64,000 bases of DNA from Neisseria sp. KEM232. Its GTDB lineage: Bacteria; Pseudomonadota; Gammaproteobacteria; Burkholderiales; Neisseriaceae. The position numbers and the translations under genes were made by a program. Of the stretch, positions 34,108 through 42,010 are shown piece by piece. The notes beneath the pieces were generated by a model. The model was given only the letters and a program-made list of their open reading frames with translations. It did no database searches and was not told the DNA's origin. The stretch is taken from contig NZ_CP022527.1 of assembly GCF_002237445.1 (NCBI RefSeq), forward strand, positions 1,984,001-2,048,000, written 5' to 3'. The stretch's first letter is position 1. Every line of letters begins with the position of its first letter.

Positions 34108-34174
34108 AGGCAGCCTGAAACGGGGAAACGGTTTTAGCTTCGCAGAAGCTCGCAAGCTCGCTTTCAGGCTGCTT
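34108..34174 (+). terminator. Hairpin after argG made of the AGGCAGCCTGAA dialect
   Basis: AGGCAGCCTGAA is paired with TTTCAGGCTGC across a 43-base insert that itself holds AGCTTCGCAGAAGCT. AGGCAGCCTGAA is the Kingella-type uptake sequence, not the dominant one in this genome. Confidence 0.6.
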
Positions 34175-34251
34175 TTTCAAATATGAAAGGCCGTCTGAAA
34201 ACATCGTTTCCACATCCCCCCATACAAACAAACGCACACCAAGGAAAACCC

Positions 34252-34821
34252 ATGAACACCCCCACCCTGCGTCTGAACCGCGTCCGCCTCGAACCCCTCG
34301 CCCCGCAACACGAAACCGCCCTGCGCGAAGCCGTGTGCGACGGCAACATCTGGGAGCTTTTAGTCACCACCGCACCCGCACCCGATCAAGTGGCAGCCTA
34401 TATCCAAACCGCCCTGCAAACACGCACCGCCTTTGCCGTTATCGACGAAGACAGTGGCCGCATCGTCGGCAGCACCTCGCTCTACAACACCGACCCCGCC
34501 GTCCCCCGTGCCGACATCGGCTACACCTGGTACGCCCGCTCCGCGCAGCGCACCCGCATCAACACCTGCTGCAAACTCATGCTGCTGGATTACGCCTTCG
34601 ACACTCTCGGCTGCACCTGTGTCGGCTGGCAGACCGACATCCTCAACACCGCCTCGCAAAGCGCCATCGAACGGCTGGGCGCCAAAAAAGACGGCATCCT
34701 GCGCCGCCACAAACTGCGTAAAGACGGCAGTGTGCGCGACACCGTGGTTTACAGCATGCTGCGTGAAGAATGGCCGCAGGCCAAAGCTGCGCTGGAAGCA
34801 AAACTGGCGGCGTTTGGCTGA
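34252..34821 (+). CDS. GNAT-family N-acetyltransferase (RimJ/RimL type)
   Basis: 189 residues from the ATG at 34252. LRLNRVRLEPLAPQHETALREAV at the N-terminus, AVIDEDSGRIVGSTSLYN in the beta sheet, and ADIGYTWYARSAQRTRIN near the acetyl-CoA loop match the RimJ/RimL-like branch, which often acetylates protein N-termini or small amines. Substrate unknown. A DUS hairpin follows at 34838-34867. Confidence 0.85.
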   Translation: MNTPTLRLNRVRLEPLAPQHETALREAVCDGNIWELLVTTAPAPDQVAAYIQTALQTRTAFAVIDEDSGRIVGSTSLYNTDPAVPRADIGYTWYARSAQRTRINTCCKLMLLDYAFDTLGCTCVGWQTDILNTASQSAIERLGAKKDGILRRHKLRKDGSVRDTVVYSMLREEWPQAKAALEAKLAAFG

Positions 34822-34837
34822 CGTACAGATCAAGCAA

Positions 34838-34867
34838 AGGCCGTCTGAAACCTTTTTCAGACGGCCT
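34838..34867 (+). terminator. DUS-pair terminator after the GNAT gene
   Basis: AGGCCGTCTGAA and TTCAGACGGCCT with a 6-base loop, 17 bp past the stop. Confidence 0.7.
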
Positions 34868-34893
34868 CCAAACTGCCAACCGAAAGCCCCGCC

Positions 34894-35646
34894 ATGACCG
34901 TCACACTCAACAAGCTCAACTTCCTGCTTCTACTCTATGCAGCCGTTTCCGCCTGCATCTTTCAGCTTGCCCTCCCCGACCCTCCCGCTACCTGGCCGGC
35001 ATGGAGCGCCCTCACCGCCTTTTGCGCCCTGCACGGCTTTATCGTGGCGCGTCGGCTGAAACGCGGGCAGGACGCATCACCTGCCGGCATCGGCAACTAC
35101 CTGACCGGTTTGCTCGTCGGGATCTGGCTGATACAGGGCATGGACATCCTGATCTACGCCGATTACTACACCGCCGACTACCGCATCCCGCGCGACCGGC
35201 TTTCCACCATCGAATTTACCGTGCCCCAAGCCCCCGAATGCAGCGGCAGCAACCGCGTCAGATTCTGCTACCTGCCTGCCGCGGAAGACCTGCACCTTTA
35301 CTGCCAAACGGTTGACAAAGACAGCTGCACCCGTGCCTACCGCCACGCAGGCCAAACCGCCCGCGTCCGCTACTACGGCGGCCGGCTCTACGAAATGAGC
35401 GTCGGCAACACCGCCGTATACCGCTACGAAGAACAAACCGCCGTTTTCGAGCGCGAACAGTCGCAACTGCGCCGCCAGCCGCTTATCCTGCTGCTGTTTA
35501 CCCCGCCGCTGATCTGGTTTGTCCGCCGCTACAAACGGCTTGCGCGCAAACAGGAGCATCAAACCGAAGGCCGTCTGAAACCCTTTTCAGACGGCCTCTT
35601 TTCCATCCCCGCTCCCACTGCGGCAACACGCCCCAGGGGCTGTTGA
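34894..35646 (+). CDS. Membrane protein of unknown function, C-terminus extended into repeats
   Basis: 250 residues. Hydrophobic segments lie at about 8-26, 33-52, 66-88 and 196-212; between the third and fourth is an exported-type loop with Cys residues (APECSGSNRVRFCYLPA, LYCQTVDKDSC). The last 26 residues are encoded by a DUS inverted pair (GRLKPFSDGL) and then by the left end of a 77-bp palindromic repeat, which supplies the TGA stop. The original C-terminus was probably shorter. No family recognised. Confidence 0.7.
   Translation: MTVTLNKLNFLLLLYAAVSACIFQLALPDPPATWPAWSALTAFCALHGFIVARRLKRGQDASPAGIGNYLTGLLVGIWLIQGMDILIYADYYTADYRIPRDRLSTIEFTVPQAPECSGSNRVRFCYLPAAEDLHLYCQTVDKDSCTRAYRHAGQTARVRYYGGRLYEMSVGNTAVYRYEEQTAVFEREQSQLRRQPLILLLFTPPLIWFVRRYKRLARKQEHQTEGRLKPFSDGLFSIPAPTAATRPRGC
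35568..35597 (+). terminator. DUS inverted pair inside the 3' end of the membrane-protein frame
   Basis: Both arms are translated as GRLK and FSDGL because the frame stays open through the hairpin. It probably began as the gene's terminator. Confidence 0.55.
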
Positions 35647-35711
35647 CAATTGGTTTGCGAAGCGGATTTTGCGTCAGAAAGCCGCCGCAATACCAAATGT
35701 CGACAGCCCCT
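35635..35711. repeat. 77-bp palindromic MITE-like element, copy 1
   Basis: Ends AGGGGCTGTTGACAATTGG and, on the other strand, AGGGGCTGTCGACATTTGG form an inverted repeat with two mismatches. It has no ORF. The interior GCGAAGCGG and the end sequence resemble the 167-bp element at 53390-53556. It lies between two convergent genes and supplies the stop codon of each. Confidence 0.75.
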
Positions 35712-36411
35712 AGCCCAGCGCAAACAGCTCGCGCCCGTGCGCTTTGAGCCAGGCTTTCGCCGCCTGCGTGTGCGGCGTGTGGCGGGAAACCAGCTCCCAA
35801 AACGCCGCGCTGTGGTTCGGGTGCGGCAGGTGGCAGAGTTCGTGCACGCAGACATAGTCGGCGACGAAATCGGGCGCGCCGACCAGCCGCCAGTTGAGGC
35901 GGATGCCCGTGCGCGCGCGGCACACGCCCCAAAAGGTTTTGGCGTCGGTGAGTGCGGCGGCGGCGGGGCGCAGGTTCAGACGGCCTGCGTGCGCCCACAG
36001 GCGCGGCGGCAGGGTTTGCGCGGCGCAGGCGTACAGCGCGTCTTTCAGCAGCCGCCTTTGTGCGGCCGCGCCGATCGGCGGCAGCAGAATCCGCCGCCCG
36101 TCAAACACCGCCTCCGCCACGCCCGCATCGGTTGCCACTTGCGCCAGCCTGCCGTGCAGCCACACCGCCTGCGGCAGGCCGTCTGAAAGGTTTTCAGACG
36201 GCCGCTCCTGCCAACGCGCCAGCGTCCGCCGCAGTGTTTCGCCGTTTTGCGCCAGCCAGTCTTGCAAGCCGCGCCGCCCCAGCCATTTGGGCGCGCTGAC
36301 GCGCAGCGCATCGGCGGCAAGCGGGCGCAGGATGATGTTTTTCTTGGCGGCAAAGCGCACGGCAATGCGCACGGGGCGGCCGTCGGGAAGGTGGTGGATG
36401 AATTCGGTCAT
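35710..36411 (-). CDS. YgjP-like zinc metallopeptidase (DUF45/WLM fold)
   Basis: 233 residues from the ATG at 36411 (MTEFIHHLPDGRPV). The zinc site YVCVHELCHLPHPNHSAAFW gives HExxH plus a downstream His, and FWGVCRARTGIRLNWRLV is the conserved beta strand of this family. Substrate unknown. The TAG stop (35710-35712) lies on the edge of the palindromic element, so the natural end may have been altered. Confidence 0.88.
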   Translation of the reverse strand: MTEFIHHLPDGRPVRIAVRFAAKKNIILRPLAADALRVSAPKWLGRRGLQDWLAQNGETLRRTLARWQERPSENLSDGLPQAVWLHGRLAQVATDAGVAEAVFDGRRILLPPIGAAAQRRLLKDALYACAAQTLPPRLWAHAGRLNLRPAAAALTDAKTFWGVCRARTGIRLNWRLVGAPDFVADYVCVHELCHLPHPNHSAAFWELVSRHTPHTQAAKAWLKAHGRELFALG

Positions 36412-36443
36412 GTTGGGTTTTCTGTTTTCATATTCGGTATTTG

Positions 36444-36483
36444 AGGCCGTCTGAAAAGCCGGAAACGCGTTTTCAGACGGCCT
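36444..36483 (-). terminator. DUS-pair terminator of recG
   Basis: AGGCCGTCTGAA and TTCAGACGGCCT flank 16 bases, starting 9 bp past the recG stop. Confidence 0.7.
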
Positions 36484-36491
36484 CTTGCCGT

Positions 36492-38531
36492 TTACGCGCC
36501 CATGTAGGCGGCGCGGCTGGCCAGCCATCTGTCCAAATGGGCTTTGACGATGTCGGGATGCTGCTCGATCAGTTGCGGGGCGATTTCGCGGGCGTGTTCC
36601 AACAGGTGCAAATCCTGTTCCAAGTTGGCAAAGCGCAGCATGGGTACGCCGCTTTGGCGTGCGCCGAGAAATTCGCCGGGGCCGCGGATGTTGAGGTCTT
36701 GGCGGGCGATTTCAAAGCCGTCGGTGTGCTCGTAAATCACTTTCAGCCGTGCTTTGGCCAATTCGCTCAACGGCTCGGCAAACAAAAGGACGCACACGCT
36801 TTTGGCCGCGCCGCGCCCGACGCGCCCGCGCAGTTGGTGCAGTTGCGCCAGGCCCATGCGTTCGGCGTGTTCGATCACCATCAGCGCGGCGTTGGGCACA
36901 TCCACGCCGACCTCGATCACGGTGGTGGCGACGAGTACGTTCAGACGGCCTGCGGCAAATTCGGCCATCACAGCGGCTTTTTCGGCGGCTTTCATGCGGC
37001 CGTGTACGAGGCCGATGTTGAGTTCGGGCAAGGCCGTCTGAAGCTGCTCCAGGGTTTCGGTGGCGGTTTGCAGCTGGAGGGTTTCGCTCTCTTCGATCAG
37101 CGGGCAGACCCAATATGCCTGTTGCCCTTTGCGGCAGATGTTCAGCAGATAGCCTTCGACTTCGGCACGGCGCAGGCTGTTGACGAGGCGGGTTTGGATG
37201 GGCGTGCGGCCGGGCGGGAGTTCGTCGATCAAGGACACATCGAGGTCGGCGAAAAAGCTCATGGCGAGGGTGCGCGGGATAGGGGTGGCAGACATCATGA
37301 GCTGGTGGACGTCGCGGCCTTTGTTTTTCAGGGCGAGACGCTGCGCCACGCCGAAGCGGTGCTGTTCGTCCACAATCACGAGGCCGAGGTTTTGAAAGGC
37401 CACGTCGTCTTGAAACAGAGCGTGCGTGCCGACGGCGATTTTGACCAGGCCGTCTGAAAGCTGCGCTTTGGCTTCGTCTTTGGCTTTTTTGCGCTGGCTG
37501 CCCGAGAGCCATGCGATGTCGAGACCGAGCGGATCAAACCATTGTTTGAACTTGATAAAGTGCTGTTCGGCGAGGATTTCGGTGGGTGCCATTACGGCCA
37601 CTTGTGCGCCGGCTTCCACGGCGGCGAGTGCGGCCAAGGCGGCGACGATGGTTTTGCCGCTGCCTACATCGCCCTGCAACAGGCGGTGCATGGGAAAGGT
37701 TTGCGCCATGTCCTGCCGGATTTCGGCAAGGGCTTTTTCTTGGGCGCGGGTAAGGGCGAAGGGCAGCGCGTTTAACAGGGGCTGCGACAGCGTGCCGTTG
37801 CCGGTGAGCGGTGCGGCCTGACCGCTGATGCGCTTTTGCCGAGCCAGCCGCATGGAAAGCTGCTGCGCCAGAAGTTCGTCGAATTTGAGCCGCTGCCATG
37901 CGGGCAGTGCGCCGTCGGACAACTGCTGCACGCTCAGGCTCGGCGGCGGCGCGTGCAAAAGGCGCAGGCTTTCGGCCAAATGCGGCAGTTTCAGACGGCC
38001 TAACAGCGCGTCGGGCAGGGTGTCGTGCAGCGGGGTGTCGTCTAAGGCCGTCTGAATGATGCGGCGCAGGGTGGGCTGGTTCAGCCCGTTTACGGTGGGA
38101 TAAACCGGAGTGAGGCTCTCGGCGAGGCCGCTCGTTTCGGCATCGCGGATTTTGGGGTGAATCATCTCGTCGCCGTAAAAACCGTGTTTGATTTCGCCCA
38201 CGGCGCGGATGCGCTTGCCGACGGCAAGCTGCTTCTGCTGGCTCGGGTAAAAATGGATAAAGCGCAAAAACAACACGTTGCCCGCGTTGTCGCCGATTTG
38301 CACAATCAGTTGTTTGCGCGGTTTGAACATGACTTCCTGATGCAGCACCGTGCCTTCCACCTGACAGGGCACGCCGACGGGCGCGTCTTGCAGCGGCATG
38401 ATGTGGGTTTCGTCTTCGTAGCGCAGCGGCAGGTGCAGCACCAAATCCCAAGCGGTGTGCAGATGGAGCTTTTCCAGCTTTTTGGCGGCGGTGTCGGTGA
38501 TTTTGAGCTGTTTTCGGGTTTCGGGCGTCAT
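36492..38531 (-). CDS. recG: ATP-dependent DNA helicase RecG
   Basis: Branch-migrates Holliday junctions and reverses stalled forks. 679 residues: N-terminal wedge/OB domain (TVLHQEVMFKPRKQLIVQIGDNAGNVLFLRFIHFYPSQ), then Walker A RLLQGDVGSGKTIVA, Walker B VIVDEQHRFGV, MSATPIPRTLA and the C-terminal motif VI HQLRGRVGRG. A TATAAT-like -10 (minus strand, 38561-38566) lies 30 bp upstream. Confidence 0.97.
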   Translation of the reverse strand: MTPETRKQLKITDTAAKKLEKLHLHTAWDLVLHLPLRYEDETHIMPLQDAPVGVPCQVEGTVLHQEVMFKPRKQLIVQIGDNAGNVLFLRFIHFYPSQQKQLAVGKRIRAVGEIKHGFYGDEMIHPKIRDAETSGLAESLTPVYPTVNGLNQPTLRRIIQTALDDTPLHDTLPDALLGRLKLPHLAESLRLLHAPPPSLSVQQLSDGALPAWQRLKFDELLAQQLSMRLARQKRISGQAAPLTGNGTLSQPLLNALPFALTRAQEKALAEIRQDMAQTFPMHRLLQGDVGSGKTIVAALAALAAVEAGAQVAVMAPTEILAEQHFIKFKQWFDPLGLDIAWLSGSQRKKAKDEAKAQLSDGLVKIAVGTHALFQDDVAFQNLGLVIVDEQHRFGVAQRLALKNKGRDVHQLMMSATPIPRTLAMSFFADLDVSLIDELPPGRTPIQTRLVNSLRRAEVEGYLLNICRKGQQAYWVCPLIEESETLQLQTATETLEQLQTALPELNIGLVHGRMKAAEKAAVMAEFAAGRLNVLVATTVIEVGVDVPNAALMVIEHAERMGLAQLHQLRGRVGRGAAKSVCVLLFAEPLSELAKARLKVIYEHTDGFEIARQDLNIRGPGEFLGARQSGVPMLRFANLEQDLHLLEHAREIAPQLIEQHPDIVKAHLDRWLASRAAYMGA

Positions 38532-38571
38532 GTTGCGGGCTTTTCTGCGGGAGGCGGCGGATTATATAACA

Positions 38572-38642
38572 AGGCCGTCTGAAAGCCGTTCAGACGGCCG
38601 CCAAACGGCACAAACCCGCAGTTTCAGGCTGCGGGTTCGTGC
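38572..38642. terminator. Two adjoining hairpins between recG and tldD
   Basis: A short DUS inverted pair (38572-38599) is followed by a 14-bp stem with one mismatch (38608-38642: GCACAAACCCGCAG and CTGCGGGTTCGTGC) whose loop holds TTTCAGG. The two flanking genes diverge, so neither is an ordinary terminator. The rest of the gap to 38951 is AT-rich with no gene that I can support. Confidence 0.5.
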
Positions 38643-38915
38643 TTTGGTTCGGTTTTTGAGTATCGAGGAAAAAGGCTGAATCGTATAAAGGAATCTCCAA
38701 GAAAGTTGTTGATGAAAGTTGATATGAACGACTGAAATAACGTTGTTTAATGACCCGGCCGGTGAGCCGGTAGGGCGTATTATATACAAATAATAATGGT
38801 TATCAAGATTTATTTTGATTTTTTGCCGATTTATTTTTAGAAAGCTGTTTTTAAAGAGAATATTTTTGCCGATTATCGGCCGCGAAACGGCGTATCTGCC
38901 TCCGTGGCAATGCCG

Positions 38916-38921
38916 TATAAT
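38916..38921 (+). promoter_or_regulatory. Candidate -10 box of tldD
   Basis: A consensus TATAAT lies 30 bp before the tldD start. I find no good -35 at the expected distance. Confidence 0.4.
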
Positions 38922-38951
38922 CGCGCTCCAACCGCAACAGCGAAAATCCTT

Positions 38952-40400
38952 ATGCCGCACCAAGATACCGTCCAAACCGTCCGCCGCGACCTGCTCGCCG
39001 CCAACGGCCTCGATGCCGAAAACCTCGCCCGCAGCCTCGCCCTTATCGGCGCGCACCACGTCGATTATGCCGACATCTACTGCCAGCGCACCGCCTACGA
39101 AAGCTGGCACCTCGAAGAAGGCATGGTCAAATCGGGCAGCTTCCAAATCAGCCAGGGCGCGGGCGTGCGCGCCGTGTCGGGCGACAAAACCGCCTTTGCC
39201 TACGCCGACAGCCTGAACCTCGATTCCGTCAACCGCTCGGCGCAAACCGTGCGCGTTATCGGCGCTGCGGGCGGCGAAACGGCCGTGCACACGCCGTCTG
39301 AAAAAAGCGTCCGCCGCATCCACGACGATGCCGACCCCATCCGCAGCATGGACGCCGCCGCCAAAATCGCCCTGCTCCACCGCATCGAAGAAACCGCCAA
39401 AGCCGCCGACCCGCGCATCGTGCAGGTCATGGCCGGGCTTACCTGCGAATACGACATGGTCTACATCGCCCGCCTCGACGGCAGACACGCCGCCGACATC
39501 CGCCCTCTGGTGCGCCTGAGCGTCACCGTCATTGCCAAACAGGGCGATAGGCGCGAAATGGGCAGCGCGGGCGGCGGCGGACGCGGCGGACTCGAATTTT
39601 TCGACGACGAACGCGTGCGCGGCTATGTCGAAGCCGCCGTCAAACAAGCCCTCACCAACCTCGCATCGCGTCCCGCGCCCGCTGGCGAAATGACCGTCGT
39701 TTTGGGCAACGGCTGGCCGGGCGTATTGCTGCACGAAGCCGTAGGCCACGGCCTCGAAGGCGATTTCAACCGCAAACAGACCAGCGTGTTCTCCGGCCGC
39801 ATCGGCGAGCGCGTGGCCGCCAAAGACGTAACCGTGGTCGATCAGGGCGACATCGCCCACCGTCGCGGTTCGCTCAACATCGACGACGAAGGCAACGAAA
39901 CCGGCCGCACCACCCTCATCGAAGACGGCATCCTCGTAGGCTATATGCAAGACGAAACCAACGCCCGCCTGATGGGCGTTGCACCCACAGGTAACGGCCG
40001 CCGCGAAAGCTACGCCTCCGCCCCCATGCCGCGCATGACCAACACCTTTATGGAAAACGGCAGCTACGGGCCGGACGAAATCATCGCCTCCATCGGCAAA
40101 GGCATCTACGCCGTGAATTTCGGCGGCGGCCAGGTCGACATCACCAGCGGCAAATTCGTGTTTTCCGCCTCGGAAGCCTGGTGGGTGGAAAACGGCAAAC
40201 CGCAATACCCCGTGAAGGGCGCAACCATCATCGGCAACGGCCCCGAAGTGCTCAAACACGTTTCCATGATCGGCAACGACACCGCGCTCGACAGCGGCGT
40301 AGGCGTGTGCGGCAAAGACGGCCAAAGCGTGCCCGTAGGCGTAGGCCAGCCCACGCTGCGTATCGACGCGGGCTTAACCGTCGGCGGCAGCGAAATTTAA
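38952..40400 (+). CDS. tldD: Metalloprotease TldD
   Basis: 482 residues from the ATG at 38952. With TldE (PmbA) it degrades unfolded or leader peptides. The zinc site is LLHEAVGHGLEGDFNRK (HExxxH), and the C-terminal IGNGPEVLKHVSMIGND is family-typical. TldE is not in this window, although in most genomes it is unlinked anyway. A dRS3-like repeat starts 4 bp after the stop. Confidence 0.95.
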   Translation: MPHQDTVQTVRRDLLAANGLDAENLARSLALIGAHHVDYADIYCQRTAYESWHLEEGMVKSGSFQISQGAGVRAVSGDKTAFAYADSLNLDSVNRSAQTVRVIGAAGGETAVHTPSEKSVRRIHDDADPIRSMDAAAKIALLHRIEETAKAADPRIVQVMAGLTCEYDMVYIARLDGRHAADIRPLVRLSVTVIAKQGDRREMGSAGGGGRGGLEFFDDERVRGYVEAAVKQALTNLASRPAPAGEMTVVLGNGWPGVLLHEAVGHGLEGDFNRKQTSVFSGRIGERVAAKDVTVVDQGDIAHRRGSLNIDDEGNETGRTTLIEDGILVGYMQDETNARLMGVAPTGNGRRESYASAPMPRMTNTFMENGSYGPDEIIASIGKGIYAVNFGGGQVDITSGKFVFSASEAWWVENGKPQYPVKGATIIGNGPEVLKHVSMIGNDTALDSGVGVCGKDGQSVPVGVGQPTLRIDAGLTVGGSEI

Positions 40401-40404
40401 GTCC

Positions 40405-40424
40405 GTCCCCGCCTACGCGGGAAT
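40405..40424. repeat. dRS3-like 20-mer after tldD
   Basis: GTCCCCGCCTACGCGGGAAT matches the neisserial dRS3 form ATTCCC-N8-GGGAAT with changes in the first arm. Confidence 0.55.
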
Positions 40425-40480
40425 GACGTTTCTGAAAAACAGTTTCGGCACAGCAAAACCCGTCCGACACAAAAACAAAG

Positions 40481-40520
40481 AGGCCGTCTGAAACCCCGCA
40501 ACAGGGTTTTCAGACGGCCT
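40481..40520. terminator. DUS-pair terminator between convergent tldD and tusA-like genes
   Basis: AGGCCGTCTGAAACCC and GGGTTTTCAGACGGCCT extend the 12-bp stem. Placed between convergent genes, it can serve both. Confidence 0.7.
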
Positions 40521-40533
40521 CTCCGCATCCGCG

Positions 40534-40758
40534 CTACTTGCGCCGCAACACCATACGGAACACACCGTCCGCCTCGTCCGAAGCCAAAAGGGCATGCCCC
40601 GTCTGGCGGCAGAACGCGGCAAAATCGTCGGGCGCACCCGCATCCGTCGCCTCCACCGTCAGCACCTCGCCGCTCGCCAAAGCCGCCAGCGCCTTCTTCG
40701 CGCGCAAAATCGGCAGCGGGCATTTCAAACCCTTCACATCCAGATAATGTCCGTCCAT
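40534..40758 (-). CDS. TusA/SirA-family sulfurtransferase-like protein
   Basis: 74 residues from the ATG at 40758. DVKGLKCPLPILRAKKAL carries the Cys-Pro-x-Pro motif with Cys13, which accepts persulfide in TusA proteins. It could be TusA itself, for tRNA thiolation, or a paralogue in other sulfur transfer. The TusBCDE partners are not nearby, so I leave the symbol open. Confidence 0.85.
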   Translation of the reverse strand: MDGHYLDVKGLKCPLPILRAKKALAALASGEVLTVEATDAGAPDDFAAFCRQTGHALLASDEADGVFRMVLRRK

Positions 40759-40891
40759 CAAACGCTCCTCACACAAAAAAGCCGCGGATTATAGCCCAAG
40801 CCCCCGCGCGGCACACAGCCCGCCGCAAAACCGCCGCCCACCCTGCCGCCGGTGTTACAATCCGCTGCATTTCCCACCCCTAAGGACAGCC

Positions 40892-41494
40892 ATGACCCGC
40901 ACCCTCCTGCTCAGCCTCCTCCTCGCCGCCCCGCTGGCACACGCCAGCGAAAAAGAAACCGACTACAACACCCGCTACGTCGAAACCGAAGCCGACCGCC
41001 GCCGCGCCGCCTTCACCGAAACCGAAGAGCCCCTGCCCCTCTTCCCTGCCGCCGACGGCTGGACCGAACTCTACGTCTCCCCCACCTACCCCGGCCAACT
41101 CCTCATCGACCGCGACAGCATCCACCCCGCAGCCGACCGCACCGTGCGCTACGTCCTCAACCTGCGTCCGCAGCGCGGCGGCACCGACAACATCAGCGCT
41201 GAAGCCCTCTACTGCGCCGCCACCTCCCTCAACATCCGCGACAGCAAAAAAAGCGCCTACAAAACCTACGCCTACGGCGACCCCGTCAAACGCCGCTGGA
41301 TAGCCGCCCGCAACGCCCGCTGGCAAAACCTCGGCGGCCGCCCCGACAGCGCCGCCGCCGTGCGCGAAACCCTCTACCGCATCTGGTGCCACGACGGCAC
41401 ACCCGAAACCCGCGAAGGACTGCTGCGGCGTCTGGACGAACGCGGCGGCAAAAACGCCGCATCCGGCAGACAAAACCGCAAAGAAAGCGACTGA
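40892..41494 (+). CDS. CNP1-like secreted protein
   Basis: 200 residues. A signal peptide (MTRTLLLSLLLAAPLAHA, cleavage near 18) is followed by an acidic linker and a domain with FIDRDSI-like LLIDRDSIHPAADRTVRYVLNLRP and VKRRWIAARNARWQNLG, as in CNP1-like proteins of beta-proteobacteria. Periplasmic, function unknown. The Cys pair in ALYCAATS and RIWCHDG may form a disulfide. A DUS terminator follows. Confidence 0.75.
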   Translation: MTRTLLLSLLLAAPLAHASEKETDYNTRYVETEADRRRAAFTETEEPLPLFPAADGWTELYVSPTYPGQLLIDRDSIHPAADRTVRYVLNLRPQRGGTDNISAEALYCAATSLNIRDSKKSAYKTYAYGDPVKRRWIAARNARWQNLGGRPDSAAAVRETLYRIWCHDGTPETREGLLRRLDERGGKNAASGRQNRKESD

Positions 41495-41510
41495 GCCCGC
41501 CGCATCGGAT

Positions 41511-41573
41511 AGGCCGTCTGAAAGCGAAGCTGCAACAAAGTCAAAAGCAGATTCAAGCGCTTTCAGACGGCCT
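41511..41573 (+). terminator. DUS-pair terminator after the CNP1-like gene
   Basis: AGGCCGTCTGAAAGCG and CGCTTTCAGACGGCCT form a 16-bp stem around a long loop, followed by TTTT. Confidence 0.65.
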
Positions 41574-41600
41574 TTTTGCAAACAGCAGATATTGAAACCT

Positions 41601-41773
41601 TTGCAAAACCCCAACTCCCTGCCAAACGGCATCATTCCCGCACAGGCGGGAATCTTGCTTAATGTCAAAACATTTCTGACAAAACCCTATATTGCTTAAA
41701 CCCTGAAAAGACTCCCGCCTGCGCGGGAATGACGGAATTCATTGCCGTTCACGCTGTATTTGGGGTTTTGCAA
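41601..41773. repeat. 173-bp inverted-repeat element containing two dRS3 copies
   Basis: TTGCAAAACCCCAA and its perfect complement bound this gene-free stretch. Inside lie dRS3 copies at 41634-41653 (ATTCCCGCACAGGCGGGAAT) and 41711-41730 (one change). The CCTTTGCAAAA end resembles ends of IS5-type elements of Neisseria, so it may be a MITE. Confidence 0.6.
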
Positions 41774-41866
41774 CAATTCCACATTAAACGCACACACCGC
41801 CGGGCGGCACACCCTACCGCCGTACCGCAAGCAGAGGCCGTCTGAAACCTGTCGGAGCAACAGAGT

Positions 41867-42010
41867 CCCCTCTCCCGCCAGTACCCTTCGGGGCATAAAA
41901 GGGAGAAGGCTAGGGTGGGGGCTTGCGATGCTTCGGCAACTTTTGCGGAAACGGCACAAAAGCAGTTCTGCACACTGCCACCTCCTCCCCAACCCTCCCC
42001 TGCGCCCCAG
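41867..42010. repeat. GC-rich dispersed repeat, copy A
   Basis: Read on the minus strand it shares long blocks with 46842-46978: CTGCTTTTG, then CCGCAAAAGTT, then CCACCCTAGCC. It abuts the IS481-family element. No gene in it. Confidence 0.55.

Noticed and set aside
38780..38870. Fur box in the AT-rich tldD upstream region (AATAATGGTTATCA)
   Set aside because: Only a loose match to the 19-bp consensus, and no iron gene is adjacent.
38562..40325. 587-codon minus-strand frame opposite tldD
   Set aside because: It crosses an AT-rich non-coding gap and carries no family signal.
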